Assembly (NCBI RefSeq): GCF_001441535.1
Contig: NZ_LMAU01000001.1
Span: 620,001-684,000, forward strand
Reading direction: 5' to 3'
Length of the DNA: 64,000 bases
Source: Tsuneonella troitsensis
Lineage (GTDB): Bacteria; Pseudomonadota; Alphaproteobacteria; Sphingomonadales; Sphingomonadaceae
Shown: positions 1 through 9,011 of the stretch, piece after piece
Layout of the letters: every line of letters begins with the position of its first letter
Numbering within the stretch: position 1 is the stretch's first letter
Made by a program: the position numbers and the translations under genes
Notes under the pieces: model-generated
The model's input: the letters and a program-made list of their open reading frames with translations, nothing else
Told to the model about the DNA's origin: nothing
Databases searched by the model: none

Positions 1-480
1 CAGCGCCGGGACGATCTTCTGGATCGCCATCATGACCGGGAAATTCCACGGCACGATGCCGCCCACCACGCCCACGGGCACGCGACGGGTGCGCGACAGG
101 CGCGTATCGTCGTCCTGGTTCACCACTTCGTCGAGCTTCAGGGTCGATTGCGCGGCAGCAAGACCGGCGGCACCGTGAATCTCCATCTGGGCCTGCGCGT
201 GCGGCTTGCCCTGTTCGGTGGTGAGCAGGCGAAACAGTTCGTCGGCATTGGCCTTGATCGCTCCGGCGATGCCCTGGACCACGGCCTGGCGTTCCTCGAA
301 CGAGGTCTTGCGCCAGGTCTTGAACGCCTTGCGCGCCGCGGCGACCGCGCGGTCGAGTTCGTCCGGCCCGCAGGCGGGCACCAGGCCGACGACCTGCTCG
401 TTCGCGGGGTTGAGCACCTCAAGCGTCGCGTCCGTGGTGACGAGTTCGCCGTCGATGAGGCAAGGGTAGGTCTGGGTCAT
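1..480 (-). CDS. Aldehyde dehydrogenase family protein, N-terminal 160 residues (3' end outside window)
   Basis: NAD(P)-dependent oxidation of an aldehyde to its acid is the family reaction; the substrate cannot be told. The reading frame starts at an ATG (478-480) as MTQTYPCLIDGEL and runs off the left edge. It has the family's N-terminal opening (NPANEQVVGLVP), the RAVAAARKAFKTWRKTS helix region and the nucleotide-binding entry motif GGIVPWNFPVMMA near residue 145. The catalytic Glu and Cys lie in the missing part, so activity cannot be judged. It is transcribed away from the dienelactone hydrolase-like gene at 669. The 188 bases between them hold no other gene. Family assignment is firm; subfamily is not. 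Confidence 0.9.
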   Translation of the reverse strand, partial: MTQTYPCLIDGELVTTDATLEVLNPANEQVVGLVPACGPDELDRAVAAARKAFKTWRKTSFEERQAVVQGIAGAIKANADELFRLLTTEQGKPHAQAQMEIHGAAGLAAAQSTLKLDEVVNQDDDTRLSRTRRVPVGVVGGIVPWNFPVMMAIQKIVPAL

Positions 481-668
481 TGGGTCTCTCCCGTAAGGCG
501 GGCTGCCGAAAGCGCCCGGCCGATTCGAATCCGGTTGTGGGCTGCAACCTAACATGGCCAGCCGCCTCGCCAATGGCTATTGCGGCAATGCGTGCGAGAC
601 GGTCTGGACGAGGCCGGACGCGATGCTAGGCTGGCAGCCGACGGGACCCAGTATGAGGACGCGAACCG

Positions 669-1523
669 ATGTGCGATGAAGACCAGATGACGGCATTCGA
701 AGGCAAGGGATTGAGCCGGCGCCAGTTCGCCGCGACCGGCGCGTTCGCGGGGCTTGCCGCCTGCACATCGATGGACCCGGCGGGCGATGCCGCGCTGACC
801 GAACGAATGGTCTCTGTCGCGACACCGGACGGGACGGCCGAAGCGTTCTTCGTACACCCAGGGAAGGCTGCACCTGCCGTCATCCTCTGGCCCGACATCG
901 CCGGTTTGCGCGAGGCGAAGAAGGCGATGGCGCGGCGCCTTGCCGCTAGCGGTTACGCGGTCCTCGTTCCCAATCCCTACTACCGCGACGTGCCGTGGGC
1001 CCAGTTCAGCGATTTTGCGGATTTCCAGGCGAAGAAGGGCTTCGAGAAGGTCGGCCCGTGGCGTGCCAAGGCGACGGCGCCGGATGCGGTCAATCGCGAC
1101 GCCAAGGCGATGATCGCCTGGCTCGATAGCCAGAGCGCGGTCGACAAGAAGCGCGGCATCGGCAACCAGGGTTACTGCATGGGCGGCCCCTACACCGTCT
1201 ATACCGCGGCGGCGGTTCCGGGCCGGGTCAAGGCAGCGGCGAGCTTCCACGGCGGCGGCCTTGCGACCGACAAGCCGACCAGCCCGCACCTGATGCTTCA
1301 GAAGGACGCCGGCTACCTGATCGCGATTTCCGAAGACGACGACGCCAAGCAGCCCGAGGCCAAGACGATCCTGCGGCAGGCCGCCGACCGGACGGGCGCC
1401 TTCGCCGAGATCGAGGTCTATCCAGCCAAGCACGGCTGGTGCGTGCCCGACAGCCCCGTCTACGACGCGGCGCAGGCCGACCGCGCGTGGGGCAGGTTGC
1501 TGGCGCTCTACGAAAGGCTCTAG
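669..1523 (+). CDS. Dienelactone hydrolase family protein, exported (Tat-type lipoprotein signal)
   Basis: An alpha/beta hydrolase of the dienelactone hydrolase family, 284 residues. The N-terminus has a twin-arginine motif (SRRQFAATG) followed by a hydrophobic stretch ending in LAAC, so export by Tat and lipidation at Cys are likely. The nucleophile is the Cys in GYCMGG (about residue 170) and the catalytic His is in KHGWC (about 255); an acidic run (EDDD, about 222-225) probably supplies the Asp. These are the classic DLH triad residues. The ATG at 669 has a weak GAGG 10 bases upstream; an in-frame ATG at 687 is an alternative. The stop lies 4 bases from the convergent aldo/keto reductase stop. 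Substrate is unknown. Confidence 0.85.
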   Translation: MCDEDQMTAFEGKGLSRRQFAATGAFAGLAACTSMDPAGDAALTERMVSVATPDGTAEAFFVHPGKAAPAVILWPDIAGLREAKKAMARRLAASGYAVLVPNPYYRDVPWAQFSDFADFQAKKGFEKVGPWRAKATAPDAVNRDAKAMIAWLDSQSAVDKKRGIGNQGYCMGGPYTVYTAAAVPGRVKAAASFHGGGLATDKPTSPHLMLQKDAGYLIAISEDDDAKQPEAKTILRQAADRTGAFAEIEVYPAKHGWCVPDSPVYDAAQADRAWGRLLALYERL

Positions 1524-1527
1524 GCCG

Positions 1528-2517
1528 TCAGGCGAAATCCTCGGTATCGATCGAGGCCTGCATCGACGGGCTGTAGCGCGGGCCGCTGACGGTCTCCTGG
1601 CTGATCAGCGCCCCGGCCTCGTCCAACACGGCAGCGGGAATATCCAGCGACAACGTCGCGAAGTTTTCCTCGAGGTGCGCGATGCTGGTCGTGCCGGGGA
1701 TGGCATGAACGTGCGGCCCTTGCGCCAGGACCCACGCGAGGGCGAGCTGGCCGGGGGCAAGCCCGTTGCGTTCGGCCAGTGCCTCGAAACGAGCGATGAG
1801 CGCCCGATTGGCGGGCCAGTGTTCGGAAGAGAAACGCGGCATCCCGGCGCGTATGTCGCGCGCGCCGAACTGCGGCTCGTCTCCCAATTCGCCGCCCAGC
1901 GCTCCGCGCGCCACCGGAGAGAACGCCACGAACGCGATCCCCAGCTCGCGGGTGGTTTCCAAAACGGCGATTTCCGGCTGGCGCGTCCAGAGCGAATATT
2001 CGGTCTGGACAGCTGCCATCGGGTGGACGGCGTGTGCCTCGCGGATGTGGGCGGCGCTCCATTCGGATACGCCGTATCCCCCGATCTTGCCCGCCTCGAT
2101 AGCGCGGGCGAGCGCGCCGACCATGTCCTCGATCGGCACCTTCGGATCGAACCGGTGCATGTAGAACAGGTCGATCCGGTCGGTCTGCAGGCGCGCCAGG
2201 CTCTCTTCGATCGAGCGGGTCATCGCGTCGGGCGAGCAGTCGATCCCGCGCCGCTCGCCTTCGACGACGATGCCGGTCTTGCTTGCCAGCAGGTAAGAAC
2301 CGCGCCGGTCCGCGATCGCTTCGCCGATGAGGGATTCGTTGCGGCCGAGGCCGTATATGTTCGACGTGTCGAGATGGTCGTAACCCAGCTCGATCGCCCG
2401 TTCCAGCAGGCGGATCTTGTCGGCGTGGGGCGGCGGATCGCCGTAGGCCCACGACAGGTTCATGCAGCCGAGGCCGATCGGCGCGACCGAACGGCCGGCG
2501 AGTGTGCGTTTGTCCAT
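1528..2517 (-). CDS. Aldo/keto reductase
   Basis: NADPH-dependent carbonyl reductase of the AKR superfamily, 329 residues, cytoplasmic. The full catalytic tetrad is visible: Asp50, Tyr55 (DTSNIYG), Lys80 (LLASKTG) and His121 (FYMHRF). The C-terminal cofactor region reads IPGTTSIAHLEEN, as in YajO/Tas-type members. The start was set at MDKRTLAGRSVAPIGLG because the family always begins just before this strand; the frame stays open upstream but that stretch looks like non-coding sequence. The next gene on the same strand (TonB-dependent receptor, stop at 2549) lies 31 bases upstream, so the two may be co-transcribed. Substrate unknown. Confidence 0.9.
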   Translation of the reverse strand: MDKRTLAGRSVAPIGLGCMNLSWAYGDPPPHADKIRLLERAIELGYDHLDTSNIYGLGRNESLIGEAIADRRGSYLLASKTGIVVEGERRGIDCSPDAMTRSIEESLARLQTDRIDLFYMHRFDPKVPIEDMVGALARAIEAGKIGGYGVSEWSAAHIREAHAVHPMAAVQTEYSLWTRQPEIAVLETTRELGIAFVAFSPVARGALGGELGDEPQFGARDIRAGMPRFSSEHWPANRALIARFEALAERNGLAPGQLALAWVLAQGPHVHAIPGTTSIAHLEENFATLSLDIPAAVLDEAGALISQETVSGPRYSPSMQASIDTEDFA

Positions 2518-2548
2518 CGCCGGCGACGCTAGACCGCGGCCGCGCGGA

Positions 2549-4645
2549 TTAGAAGTTGCCGCGCACCGAGACCTGGAAAATCGGTCCGATAGACCGGTCC
2601 CGGCTTTCCACGAAAGCGATCGGGCTCGCGCCGCGAAGACCGGTGTAGACGGTGCGTTCGCGCCGGGACCGTGCGCCGAGGACATTGTTCACTTCGGCCC
2701 GCACGGTCAGCCCCATCACGTCCTTGTGCTCCACGAACACGCCCGCGAACCACGGGCCCTCCCACGCGCGATCCACCTCGTTTCGGCGGTAGCGGGGCAG
2801 CACGTAGTTGTGGCTGGCATAGGCGCCCCAGGCCCAGTCGGTGTCCGGCACGTCGTGCCGCAACGTGGCAAACGCCTGACGGGTGACGAAGCCCCGCCAC
2901 TGGCGGATTTCGCCGGTGAACGGATCGCGCAGGCGCGAAGTCTGCAACACGAACGTGGCGTCGAGCCGCAGGCCCTTCAGCCCGGCTGGATCGAACTTGA
3001 TCGTGCTGGTCGAAACGATCGCGGCAGCCCAAGTCTTGTCGATGTTGCCGATCGACTGTCCGGTGCCGATCGGGATCACGTCCACGTAATCGGACACGTC
3101 GCGATAGACGAGGCGGACCTGCTGCGATCCCCAGGCGCCGAGGTTCTTGTTGATCTCGCCCTCGAAGCTCCAGTCCTGTTGGGGCCTCAGGTCGGTGTTG
3201 CCCGAGTTGACGTTGCCGTCGTTGAGGAATGCGCGGGCGAGGAAGTCGTAGAACGACAGCTGCAGGACCCGGCGCCTGATCTTGAGCGACATGTCCAGCG
3301 TGTCGCTCGGCTTCCACGCGAGCGACAGCGTGCCCTTGGGCCGGAAGAAACTGCGCGTCAGGCCGTTCGCGCCGGTCTGCGTGATCGTCGAGTGTTCGGC
3401 GCCTCCGACGATCTGGAACGACAGCGTATCGGTGAGCGGCCGCCCGAAGCTGAGCATCGCTTCGTAGCGGTCTTCCCGGACGCCTCCGGTGCCGCCGGGG
3501 AAGGGCGACCAGACGAAGTCTCCCGCCGGGTCCAGCGTCGCGATACTGGCGACGTTGTCGAGCGTGTTGAAGGCCGCTTCGCCCGAAAGCTGCCAGTCGC
3601 CCCCCAGCATCTTCCAGCTGTATTCGCCGCGGGCGATCGTTTCGCCGAGGTCCCCGGTCTGGGCGTACCCGTCCCCGATTGCGGGGCTGCCATCGGCGAA
3701 CTCGCTGACGATCTCCTGCCGATAGGGTTCGCGGCTGAAACGGCGCAGGCCGATGGCTTTCAGGCGTCCCGGTCCCAGGCCGAACTCGTAATCGCCGCCG
3801 ATCTCGTAGTTCCAGGTATCGTTGCGGTCCTTCACCGTCCGGACCTGCTCGGGTAGGCCGGGCGACGTCCGCACGCCGATCTCGTCGTAATGGTTGTAGG
3901 TCCGTTGGTAGTGCCCGTTGAGATGGGCGACTGCGCCGGTTGCGCCCGTGTGGGTCAGCTTCCCAGACAGCTTGGGCGCATCGTAGTTGTTGGTCCACAC
4001 GTCGTCGCGGGTTTCGATTATCGCGCCCGTGCCGTCGCGGATCAGCGTGATGCCGCCCGCCGCACTGCGACCGGCCTGGTTGTTGTCGAGGCCGACCTCG
4101 TATTCGAGCGCTCCGCTGCGCCCGCTGACGGATACGGCACCTCGGGTGAACAACGGATCGGCGAAGCGCGCGCGGGCTTCTCCCGTCCAACTGAACTGGC
4201 CCGTGAGGGCGCTGGTGGACTTGTAGACCACGTTGGCCACCTGGCCCGACAGTCCCGGAAGGTCGAGCGTGGCGCCGTCGACGATCTCGATCCGCTCGAC
4301 GTTGGCTGCGGGGATGCGCGAAAGGAGCGTGCCGAGGTCGTCCGATTTGGTGGACGGTCGCTGCCCGTTGAACAGGACGTTGCCGGTCGCCTGGCCGAGC
4401 CCCCGCAGGTTCTCGCTGTCGCGAATCTGGAAGCCGGGTACCTGTCGCAGCATGTCGGCGGCGGTTCGAGGCGCAAACTGGGCGAAGTCGGCCGGCAGGT
4501 AGGTCATGCGCCCACTGGCTTCGGCAGCAGGTTGCACGGCTTCCGTCGATGATGGGACGCTGCCTTCCGATGACGTGGGCTGTGCCAGCGCAGGCGACGC
4601 GAGCGTCGACGACACCAGCATCGAAGCGGTCAAGGCCAATCTCAT
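2549..4645 (-). CDS. TonB-dependent outer-membrane receptor
   Basis: A 698-residue beta-barrel receptor that would import a bulky ligand across the outer membrane using TonB energy. The N-terminus is a signal peptide ending SPALAQ. The plug domain covers about residues 45-165 (RTAADMLRQVPGFQIRD; RIEIVDGATLDLPGLSGQVANV), followed by an aromatic-rich barrel that ends QVSVRGNF with the terminal Phe typical of BamA substrates. The C-terminal blocks resemble Sphingomonad receptors of unknown ligand. No operator or Fur box was recognised upstream. The ligand is undetermined; its neighbours (aldo/keto reductase, dienelactone hydrolase) do not clearly decide it. Confidence 0.9.
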   Translation of the reverse strand: MRLALTASMLVSSTLASPALAQPTSSEGSVPSSTEAVQPAAEASGRMTYLPADFAQFAPRTAADMLRQVPGFQIRDSENLRGLGQATGNVLFNGQRPSTKSDDLGTLLSRIPAANVERIEIVDGATLDLPGLSGQVANVVYKSTSALTGQFSWTGEARARFADPLFTRGAVSVSGRSGALEYEVGLDNNQAGRSAAGGITLIRDGTGAIIETRDDVWTNNYDAPKLSGKLTHTGATGAVAHLNGHYQRTYNHYDEIGVRTSPGLPEQVRTVKDRNDTWNYEIGGDYEFGLGPGRLKAIGLRRFSREPYRQEIVSEFADGSPAIGDGYAQTGDLGETIARGEYSWKMLGGDWQLSGEAAFNTLDNVASIATLDPAGDFVWSPFPGGTGGVREDRYEAMLSFGRPLTDTLSFQIVGGAEHSTITQTGANGLTRSFFRPKGTLSLAWKPSDTLDMSLKIRRRVLQLSFYDFLARAFLNDGNVNSGNTDLRPQQDWSFEGEINKNLGAWGSQQVRLVYRDVSDYVDVIPIGTGQSIGNIDKTWAAAIVSTSTIKFDPAGLKGLRLDATFVLQTSRLRDPFTGEIRQWRGFVTRQAFATLRHDVPDTDWAWGAYASHNYVLPRYRRNEVDRAWEGPWFAGVFVEHKDVMGLTVRAEVNNVLGARSRRERTVYTGLRGASPIAFVESRDRSIGPIFQVSVRGNF

Positions 4646-4908
4646 GCAATCCTCCCCTCGGCCCCGAAAACCGTCCCCTTATCAGCCCCCTAGGGAAGCC
4701 GGCCGGGTTCGGCCCGCCGACCTCGACGAGGGGGACCGTCGGGTCGATGGATGACGGATTTACGGACGAACTGCCGATGCCGGCGGACGAACGGCCCGAT
4801 CCGATGATTCAATGAAGCGGCGCTCGATTTCCGCCGATCGCGGTCCGGTTTTCCTTGCTAGGAAGGCGGCGGGCTATACGATGCCGGAAGAGGCAGGAGG
4901 TGTTCGAC

Positions 4909-5913
4909 ATGGGTTCGCTGATCACGCTGGCGCTCGTCGTCGTCGTATTGTTCATCTTCGTGTTGTCGTCGATCAAGGTGGTGCGGCAGGGGTACGTTTA
5001 TACGATCGAGCGGCTTGGCAAGTTCACCAAGTCGGCCGATCCCGGCATGCACATCATCATCCCCTTCGTCGACCGGGTCGGCCAGAAGGTGAACATGATG
5101 GAGCAGGTGCTCGATATTCCGGGCCAGGAAATCATCACCCGCGACAATGCGATGGTCGGCGTCGACGCGGTAGTCTTCTTCCAGGTGCTCGACGCGGGCA
5201 AGGCCGCCTACGAGGTGCACAACCTCTACGGCGCGATCATGGCGATCACGACGACCAACCTGCGCACGGTCATGGGCTCGATGGACCTCGACGAGACGCT
5301 GTCGAAGCGCGACGAGATCAACGCTCGTCTGCTGGGCGTGGTCGATCACGCCACTTCGCCATGGGGCGTCAAGATCACGCGCGTTGAGATCAAGGACATC
5401 CGCCCGCCGCTCGACATCTCTGAAGCGATGGCCCGACAGATGAAGGCCGAGCGCCTCAAGCGCGCCGAAATCCTCGAGGCGGAGGGCGAGCGTGCCAGCC
5501 GCATCCTGCGCGCCGAGGGCGAAAAGCAGTCCGCCATCCTGTCCGCCGAGGGCAAGAAGGAAGCCGCATTCCGCGACGCCGAAGCGCGCGAGCGTGCCGC
5601 GGAGGCCGAAGCGCAGGCGACTCGCGCCGTCAGCGACGCCATCGCGCAGAGTGGCAGCCAGGCGATCAACTACTTCATCGCGCAGGAATACACGAAAGCG
5701 GTCGCCAAGTTCGCAACTAGCCCGAATGCCAAGACGATCCTGTTCCCGGTCGAAGCGACGCAGTTGATCGGCTCGCTGGGCGGCATCGGCGAACTGGTGC
5801 GCGAGGTCGTGAAGCCGGGCGACGTGACGACGCCGACACCGGACCAGGCGGGCGTCGCGCTCCCGCACCAGCGTTCGCGCAGCGCGGTTCCGCGCACAGG
5901 CGGCGAGGCATAG
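4909..5913 (+). CDS. qmcA: SPFH/band-7 membrane protein, QmcA/stomatin-like
   Basis: A 334-residue stomatin/prohibitin homologue, probably forming membrane-anchored oligomeric rings that support membrane protein quality control. One N-terminal transmembrane segment (about 3-22) precedes the SPFH domain ([16 protein letters not shown] onward, about 25-190) and a long Ala/Glu/Lys/Arg-rich coiled coil (about 190-260). The start MGSLITL was chosen because AGGAGG lies 7-8 bases upstream and it puts the anchor at the terminus. It is followed after 10 bases by an NfeD-type protein, the classic partner; the two surely form an operon. E. coli QmcA is of similar length. Confidence 0.92.
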   Translation: MGSLITLALVVVVLFIFVLSSIKVVRQGYVYTIERLGKFTKSADPGMHIIIPFVDRVGQKVNMMEQVLDIPGQEIITRDNAMVGVDAVVFFQVLDAGKAAYEVHNLYGAIMAITTTNLRTVMGSMDLDETLSKRDEINARLLGVVDHATSPWGVKITRVEIKDIRPPLDISEAMARQMKAERLKRAEILEAEGERASRILRAEGEKQSAILSAEGKKEAAFRDAEARERAAEAEAQATRAVSDAIAQSGSQAINYFIAQEYTKAVAKFATSPNAKTILFPVEATQLIGSLGGIGELVREVVKPGDVTTPTPDQAGVALPHQRSRSAVPRTGGEA

Positions 5914-5923
5914 GGCGCACACG

Positions 5924-6433
5924 ATGGACTGGCTTGGAGACTTCGACGCCTACTGGGCCTGGTTCGCGCTCGGCCTGGTCCTCGCGGGGCTCGAGATGGT
6001 CGTTCCCGGCGTTTATCTCTTCTGGCTCGCGCTCGCCGCGCTGGCGACGGGAGCGCTGACTTTTGCGTTCGATCCCGGGGTGCCGCTGCAGATCGTCAAC
6101 TTCGTGTTCCTGTCGCTGATCATCGTGTTCAGCGCCAAACGGATCCTGAGGGAGCAGCCGATCGCGAGTTCCGATCCCCTGATGAACAACCGCATGGGCC
6201 GGCTTGTCGGCCAGACCGGCACGGTCGCGGTGGCCATCGAGCACGGCGAGGGCCGCGTGCGGCAGGGCGACAGCGAGTGGTCGGCCCGCGGGCCGGAGCT
6301 TGCCGCCGGCACCCGGGTCCGCATCACGGGATTCGATGGCGGCACGCTGATCGTGGAGCCGCTCACCCTGATCGCCGGCGCGGGGAGCGATCTGGAGGTC
6401 GACGGAGGCACTGCCGCACCTACGGGCGACTGA
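5924..6433 (+). CDS. NfeD family membrane protein (partner of the SPFH protein)
   Basis: A 169-residue short-type NfeD protein. Two or three hydrophobic segments (about 12-85) anchor it in the inner membrane; the C-terminal third (MGRLVGQTGTVAV... GTRVRITGFDGGTLIVEPL) is the OB-fold NfeD domain. Short NfeD proteins act with the stomatin/QmcA encoded next to them in membrane maintenance; the protease domain of long NfeD is absent here, as expected. The gene starts 10 bases after the qmcA stop. The next gene is convergent, ending 17 bases downstream. Confidence 0.9.
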   Translation: MDWLGDFDAYWAWFALGLVLAGLEMVVPGVYLFWLALAALATGALTFAFDPGVPLQIVNFVFLSLIIVFSAKRILREQPIASSDPLMNNRMGRLVGQTGTVAVAIEHGEGRVRQGDSEWSARGPELAAGTRVRITGFDGGTLIVEPLTLIAGAGSDLEVDGGTAAPTGD

Positions 6434-6450
6434 CGCCCGATCAAGACTGC

Positions 6451-7395
6451 CTAGCCTGCGATCTTGTCGTTGAACCGGCCATGCTTGCGATGGCGCACCA
6501 TCCAGCGGTCGAGAAACAGGCCGAGAGGCCGCGGTGCGATCCCTAGCTCCTTCATCCCTGGCAGATTGCCCGACGGACGGTTCCCCGCCTTGAGCAAAGT
6601 CCACTGATCGGTGTTCATCGGCGTACCCGGCAGCATCGCGAACACCGCAGAAGCGCCATCGGGGACGTTGATGAAGGTGCGTTCGCGGAATTGCGCCCTG
6701 GCGATCCTCTCGTTGAGGTCGCGCATCGTGATCGCCTCGGGTCCGGCAATCTCGTAGGTCTTGCCGCCGTGCCGTGCGGGATCGGCGAGCGCCGCGACGA
6801 CCGCGGCCGCCGCATCGTCGACATAGAGCGGCTGGACCGGCGCATTCGGCGCGAACACCGGGAGGATCGGCATCTTGGCGATCAACCCGGCGAACATCTG
6901 GATGAAGTTGTCGTCCTCTCCGAATACGATCGAGGGACGCAGGATAGTCGCATTCGGATAGGCGGCGAGCACCCCGGTTTCGCTCTCGGCCTTGGCGCGG
7001 GCATATCCCGCCAGCGATTCGGGATCGGCACCGATGGCGCTGACGTGGACGAGCGCCGCGCATCTCGCATCGGCAGCGGCTTGCGCCACGTTGCGCGCGC
7101 TGCCCGCGATGGCTTTCATCAGGTCGCCGGAGAACGTGCCGACGAGGTTCACCACGGCATCGGCGCCGGCCACTGCGGCGGCCGCGCTTGCCGGACGGGT
7201 CGCGTCGCACTTCGCGAACTGAAGCTGCCCCAGTTGCGCGAGCGGCTTGAGGTCAAACGCCTTGTGCGGATTGCGGCTGGCGATGCGAACCCGCGCGCCA
7301 TGCGCCAGCAGCGCCTGGGCAACGTGGTCGCCGAGGAAGCCGCTGCCGCCGATGACTGCCACCAGCTTGCCGTTCAGGGTATGAGTCTGAGCCAT
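6451..7395 (-). CDS. NAD(P)-binding epimerase-like protein, complex I NDUFA9 family
   Basis: A 314-residue atypical short-chain dehydrogenase. The Rossmann motif GGSGFLGDHVA lies at about 16-26; the central part has VVNLVGTF, VHVSAIGAD and LRPSIVFGEDDNFIQMFA, typical of the NDUFA9-like subfamily conserved in alphaproteobacteria and mitochondria. In mitochondria NDUFA9 is a complex I subunit; bacterial homologues may be assembly-related or act as general NAD(P)H-binding proteins. The classical YxxxK site is altered here to the YARAKAE segment (Y and K four apart), so cofactor binding is expected and catalysis is uncertain. The gene is oriented away from tRNA-Leu, 148 bases from it, and is the last chromosomal gene before the island. 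Confidence 0.88.
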   Translation of the reverse strand: MAQTHTLNGKLVAVIGGSGFLGDHVAQALLAHGARVRIASRNPHKAFDLKPLAQLGQLQFAKCDATRPASAAAAVAGADAVVNLVGTFSGDLMKAIAGSARNVAQAAADARCAALVHVSAIGADPESLAGYARAKAESETGVLAAYPNATILRPSIVFGEDDNFIQMFAGLIAKMPILPVFAPNAPVQPLYVDDAAAAVVAALADPARHGGKTYEIAGPEAITMRDLNERIARAQFRERTFINVPDGASAVFAMLPGTPMNTDQWTLLKAGNRPSGNLPGMKELGIAPRPLGLFLDRWMVRHRKHGRFNDKIAG

Positions 7396-7543
7396 AGTGT
7401 CCTGCTTCGAATTGCGCGCCGGCCCTGCCGCAAACGGGGCAATGTATCAACGGCCAAGCGAAGCCACGTTGACAAGTCCGCAGCCCCTCCGTATCGGCGC
7501 CCCCCTACCCGGCAGCCACTCCACGATGGATGGTTGCTACCGT

Positions 7544-7630
7544 GCCCAGATGGCGGAATTGGTAGACGCACCAGCTTCAGGTGCTGGCGCTCGCAAGGGC
7601 GTGGAGGTTCGAGTCCTCTTCTGGGCACCA
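7544..7630 (+). tRNA. tRNA-Leu, anticodon CAG
   Basis: An 87-base class II tRNA. The acceptor stem pairs GCCCAGA (7544-7550) with TCTGGGC (7620-7626); a discriminator A and an encoded CCA end the gene. The anticodon stem is CCAGC/GCTGG with loop TTCAGGT, placing anticodon CAG at 7578-7580. The long variable arm (GGCGCTCGCAAGGGCGTGG region) and T-loop GGTTCGAGTCC are those of tRNA-Leu. The integrase gene lies 187 bases downstream in the same direction, and an imperfect copy of the 3' end is at 34521-34539, so this is the attachment gene of the adjacent island. Confidence 0.97.
7611..7630 (+). repeat. Candidate left attachment site (attL), 3' end of tRNA-Leu
   Basis: The sequence GAGTCCTCTTCTGGGCACCA ends the tRNA. 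Fourteen bases (GAGTCCTCTTCTGG) recur exactly at 34521-34534, followed by GCACCA here against CACCA there (one G fewer). A tRNA 3' end is the usual target of this class of integrase. Confidence 0.65.
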
Positions 7631-7708
7631 TTTGTTCTTTCGCTGACGTTCGTCAGTGGATTCACAAACCCATTGGAATATGGTACAAAATCCTCGGATT
7701 TGATCGCT

Positions 7709-7797
7709 GGCGTTCGCCTGCGTCCGTTTACGACCTTGGGGGCTCTGGGGGCCTTTTTTGCCCGAGGCCCCATCCGTAAACGGACTCGCAAAACGCC
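7709..7797. repeat. Nested imperfect palindrome between tRNA-Leu and integrase
   Basis: Three inverted pairs are nested: GGCGTT (7709-7714) with AACGCC (7792-7797); GTCCGTTTACG (7722-7732) with CGTAAACGGAC (7775-7785), an exact 11-base pair; and GGGGCCT (7748-7754) with AGGCCCC (7765-7771). The inner loop contains a T run. The whole folds into an 89-base hairpin ending 20 bases before the integrase start codon. It could be integrase arm sites, a folded leader or a terminator protecting the integrase from tRNA read-through. Confidence 0.8.
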
Positions 7798-7817
7798 ACT
7801 TTTCGAGGTGAGGCCCC

Positions 7818-9008
7818 ATGGCGTTGACCGATCTTCAGCTGAAGCAAGCGACTCCACGCGAGCGCGACTGGAAGCTCTCCGACGGCGGGGGGCTATACAT
7901 TCTCATTCGCACCAACGGCTCTAAGTTGTGGCGCATGAAGTACCGCCAGGACGGCCGGGAAAAGAAATTGACCTTCGGGCGCTATCCCGAGGTAGGCCTG
8001 CGCGAGGCGCGCCTTAAGCGCGACGAAGCCCGGGTCGAGATCGGCCGGGGCGGTGATCCGGCCCGGCGCAAGCGTGAGGAAAAGATCGCCGCCTATATTC
8101 GCGCTGGCGACACGTTCGAATCGGTTGCGCACGACTTCATCGCCAAACGCGAGGTCGAGGGGCTGGCGATGGCCACTCTGGTCAAAATGAACTGGCTGGC
8201 TGCCGTGCTGAACAAATCGATCGGCAAGCGCCCGATCGCCGAAATCTCTCCCCACGAGATGCTCAGCGTACTCAAGAAGCACGAGCACGAAGGCAATTAC
8301 GAAAAAGCGCGGCGCCTGCGCAGCTTCGCCTCTCGGGTGTTTCGTTTCGGGGTGGCAACGCTACGCTGCGAACATGATCCCTGTGCGCCGCTTCAAGGGG
8401 CGTTGATCGCACCGAAAGCGAAGCACTATGCGGCGATCACCGATCCCGCGGAGCTCGGCGGTTTGTTGCGGGCGATCGACAAGTACGAAGGCAACTACAC
8501 CACTCGCTTTGCCCTCCAAATCGCGCCTCACGTGTTTGTGCGCCCGGGCGAGCTGCGGCACGCCGAGTGGGACGAGCTCGACATTGCAGCATCAGTATGG
8601 CGGATCCCGGCTGGGAAGATGAAGTCACGGCGCCCGCATGCGGTGCCGCTTTCGCGCCAAGTGCTCGCGATCATCGAGCAGATCCGAACCGTGAATGGCG
8701 GGTCGCGGTTCGTCTTTCGGTCGATGCATGCGCGTGGTCGGCCGATGAGCGAGAACACGGTCAACGCAGCGCTCAGGCGCATGGGATACTCGGGCGACGA
8801 GATGACCGCTCATGGTCTGCGCGCGACTGCGTCCACGTTGCTCAACGAGTCTGGTTTGTGGAGCCACGATGCAATCGAGCGGGCGCTCGCGCACCAAGAT
8901 CACAATGCCATCCGCGGCATCTATCACCGGGGTCAGCATTGGGATGAGCGCGTGCGCATGGCGCAGTGGTGGAGCGATTATCTCGACCAATTGCGCGGCG
9001 CCCAATGA
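7818..9008 (+). CDS. int: Tyrosine recombinase, P4-type island integrase
   Basis: A 396-residue site-specific recombinase that would integrate and excise the island at tRNA-Leu. The N-terminal DUF4102-type arm-binding domain (about 1-95) includes DGGGLYILI and KKLTFGRYPEVGL; the SAM-like core-binding domain spans about 100-190; the catalytic domain follows. Catalytic residues visible are the Arg of RPGELR, His332/Arg335 (HGLR), His359 (ALAHQ) and Tyr369 (GIYHRG), followed by the usual RMAQWWSDYLD tail. All are intact, so it is probably active. It lies directly downstream of the tRNA in the same orientation and is preceded by the nested palindrome. Confidence 0.95.
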   Translation: MALTDLQLKQATPRERDWKLSDGGGLYILIRTNGSKLWRMKYRQDGREKKLTFGRYPEVGLREARLKRDEARVEIGRGGDPARRKREEKIAAYIRAGDTFESVAHDFIAKREVEGLAMATLVKMNWLAAVLNKSIGKRPIAEISPHEMLSVLKKHEHEGNYEKARRLRSFASRVFRFGVATLRCEHDPCAPLQGALIAPKAKHYAAITDPAELGGLLRAIDKYEGNYTTRFALQIAPHVFVRPGELRHAEWDELDIAASVWRIPAGKMKSRRPHAVPLSRQVLAIIEQIRTVNGGSRFVFRSMHARGRPMSENTVNAALRRMGYSGDEMTAHGLRATASTLLNESGLWSHDAIERALAHQDHNAIRGIYHRGQHWDERVRMAQWWSDYLDQLRGAQ

Positions 9009-9011
9009 GGT

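Noticed and set aside
1520-2452. Long reading frames antisense or in other frames over the aldo/keto reductase, and similar ones over almost every GC-rich gene
   Set aside because: They follow the codon structure of the opposite gene, are rich in Arg/Ala/Pro, lack ribosome sites and resemble no family.
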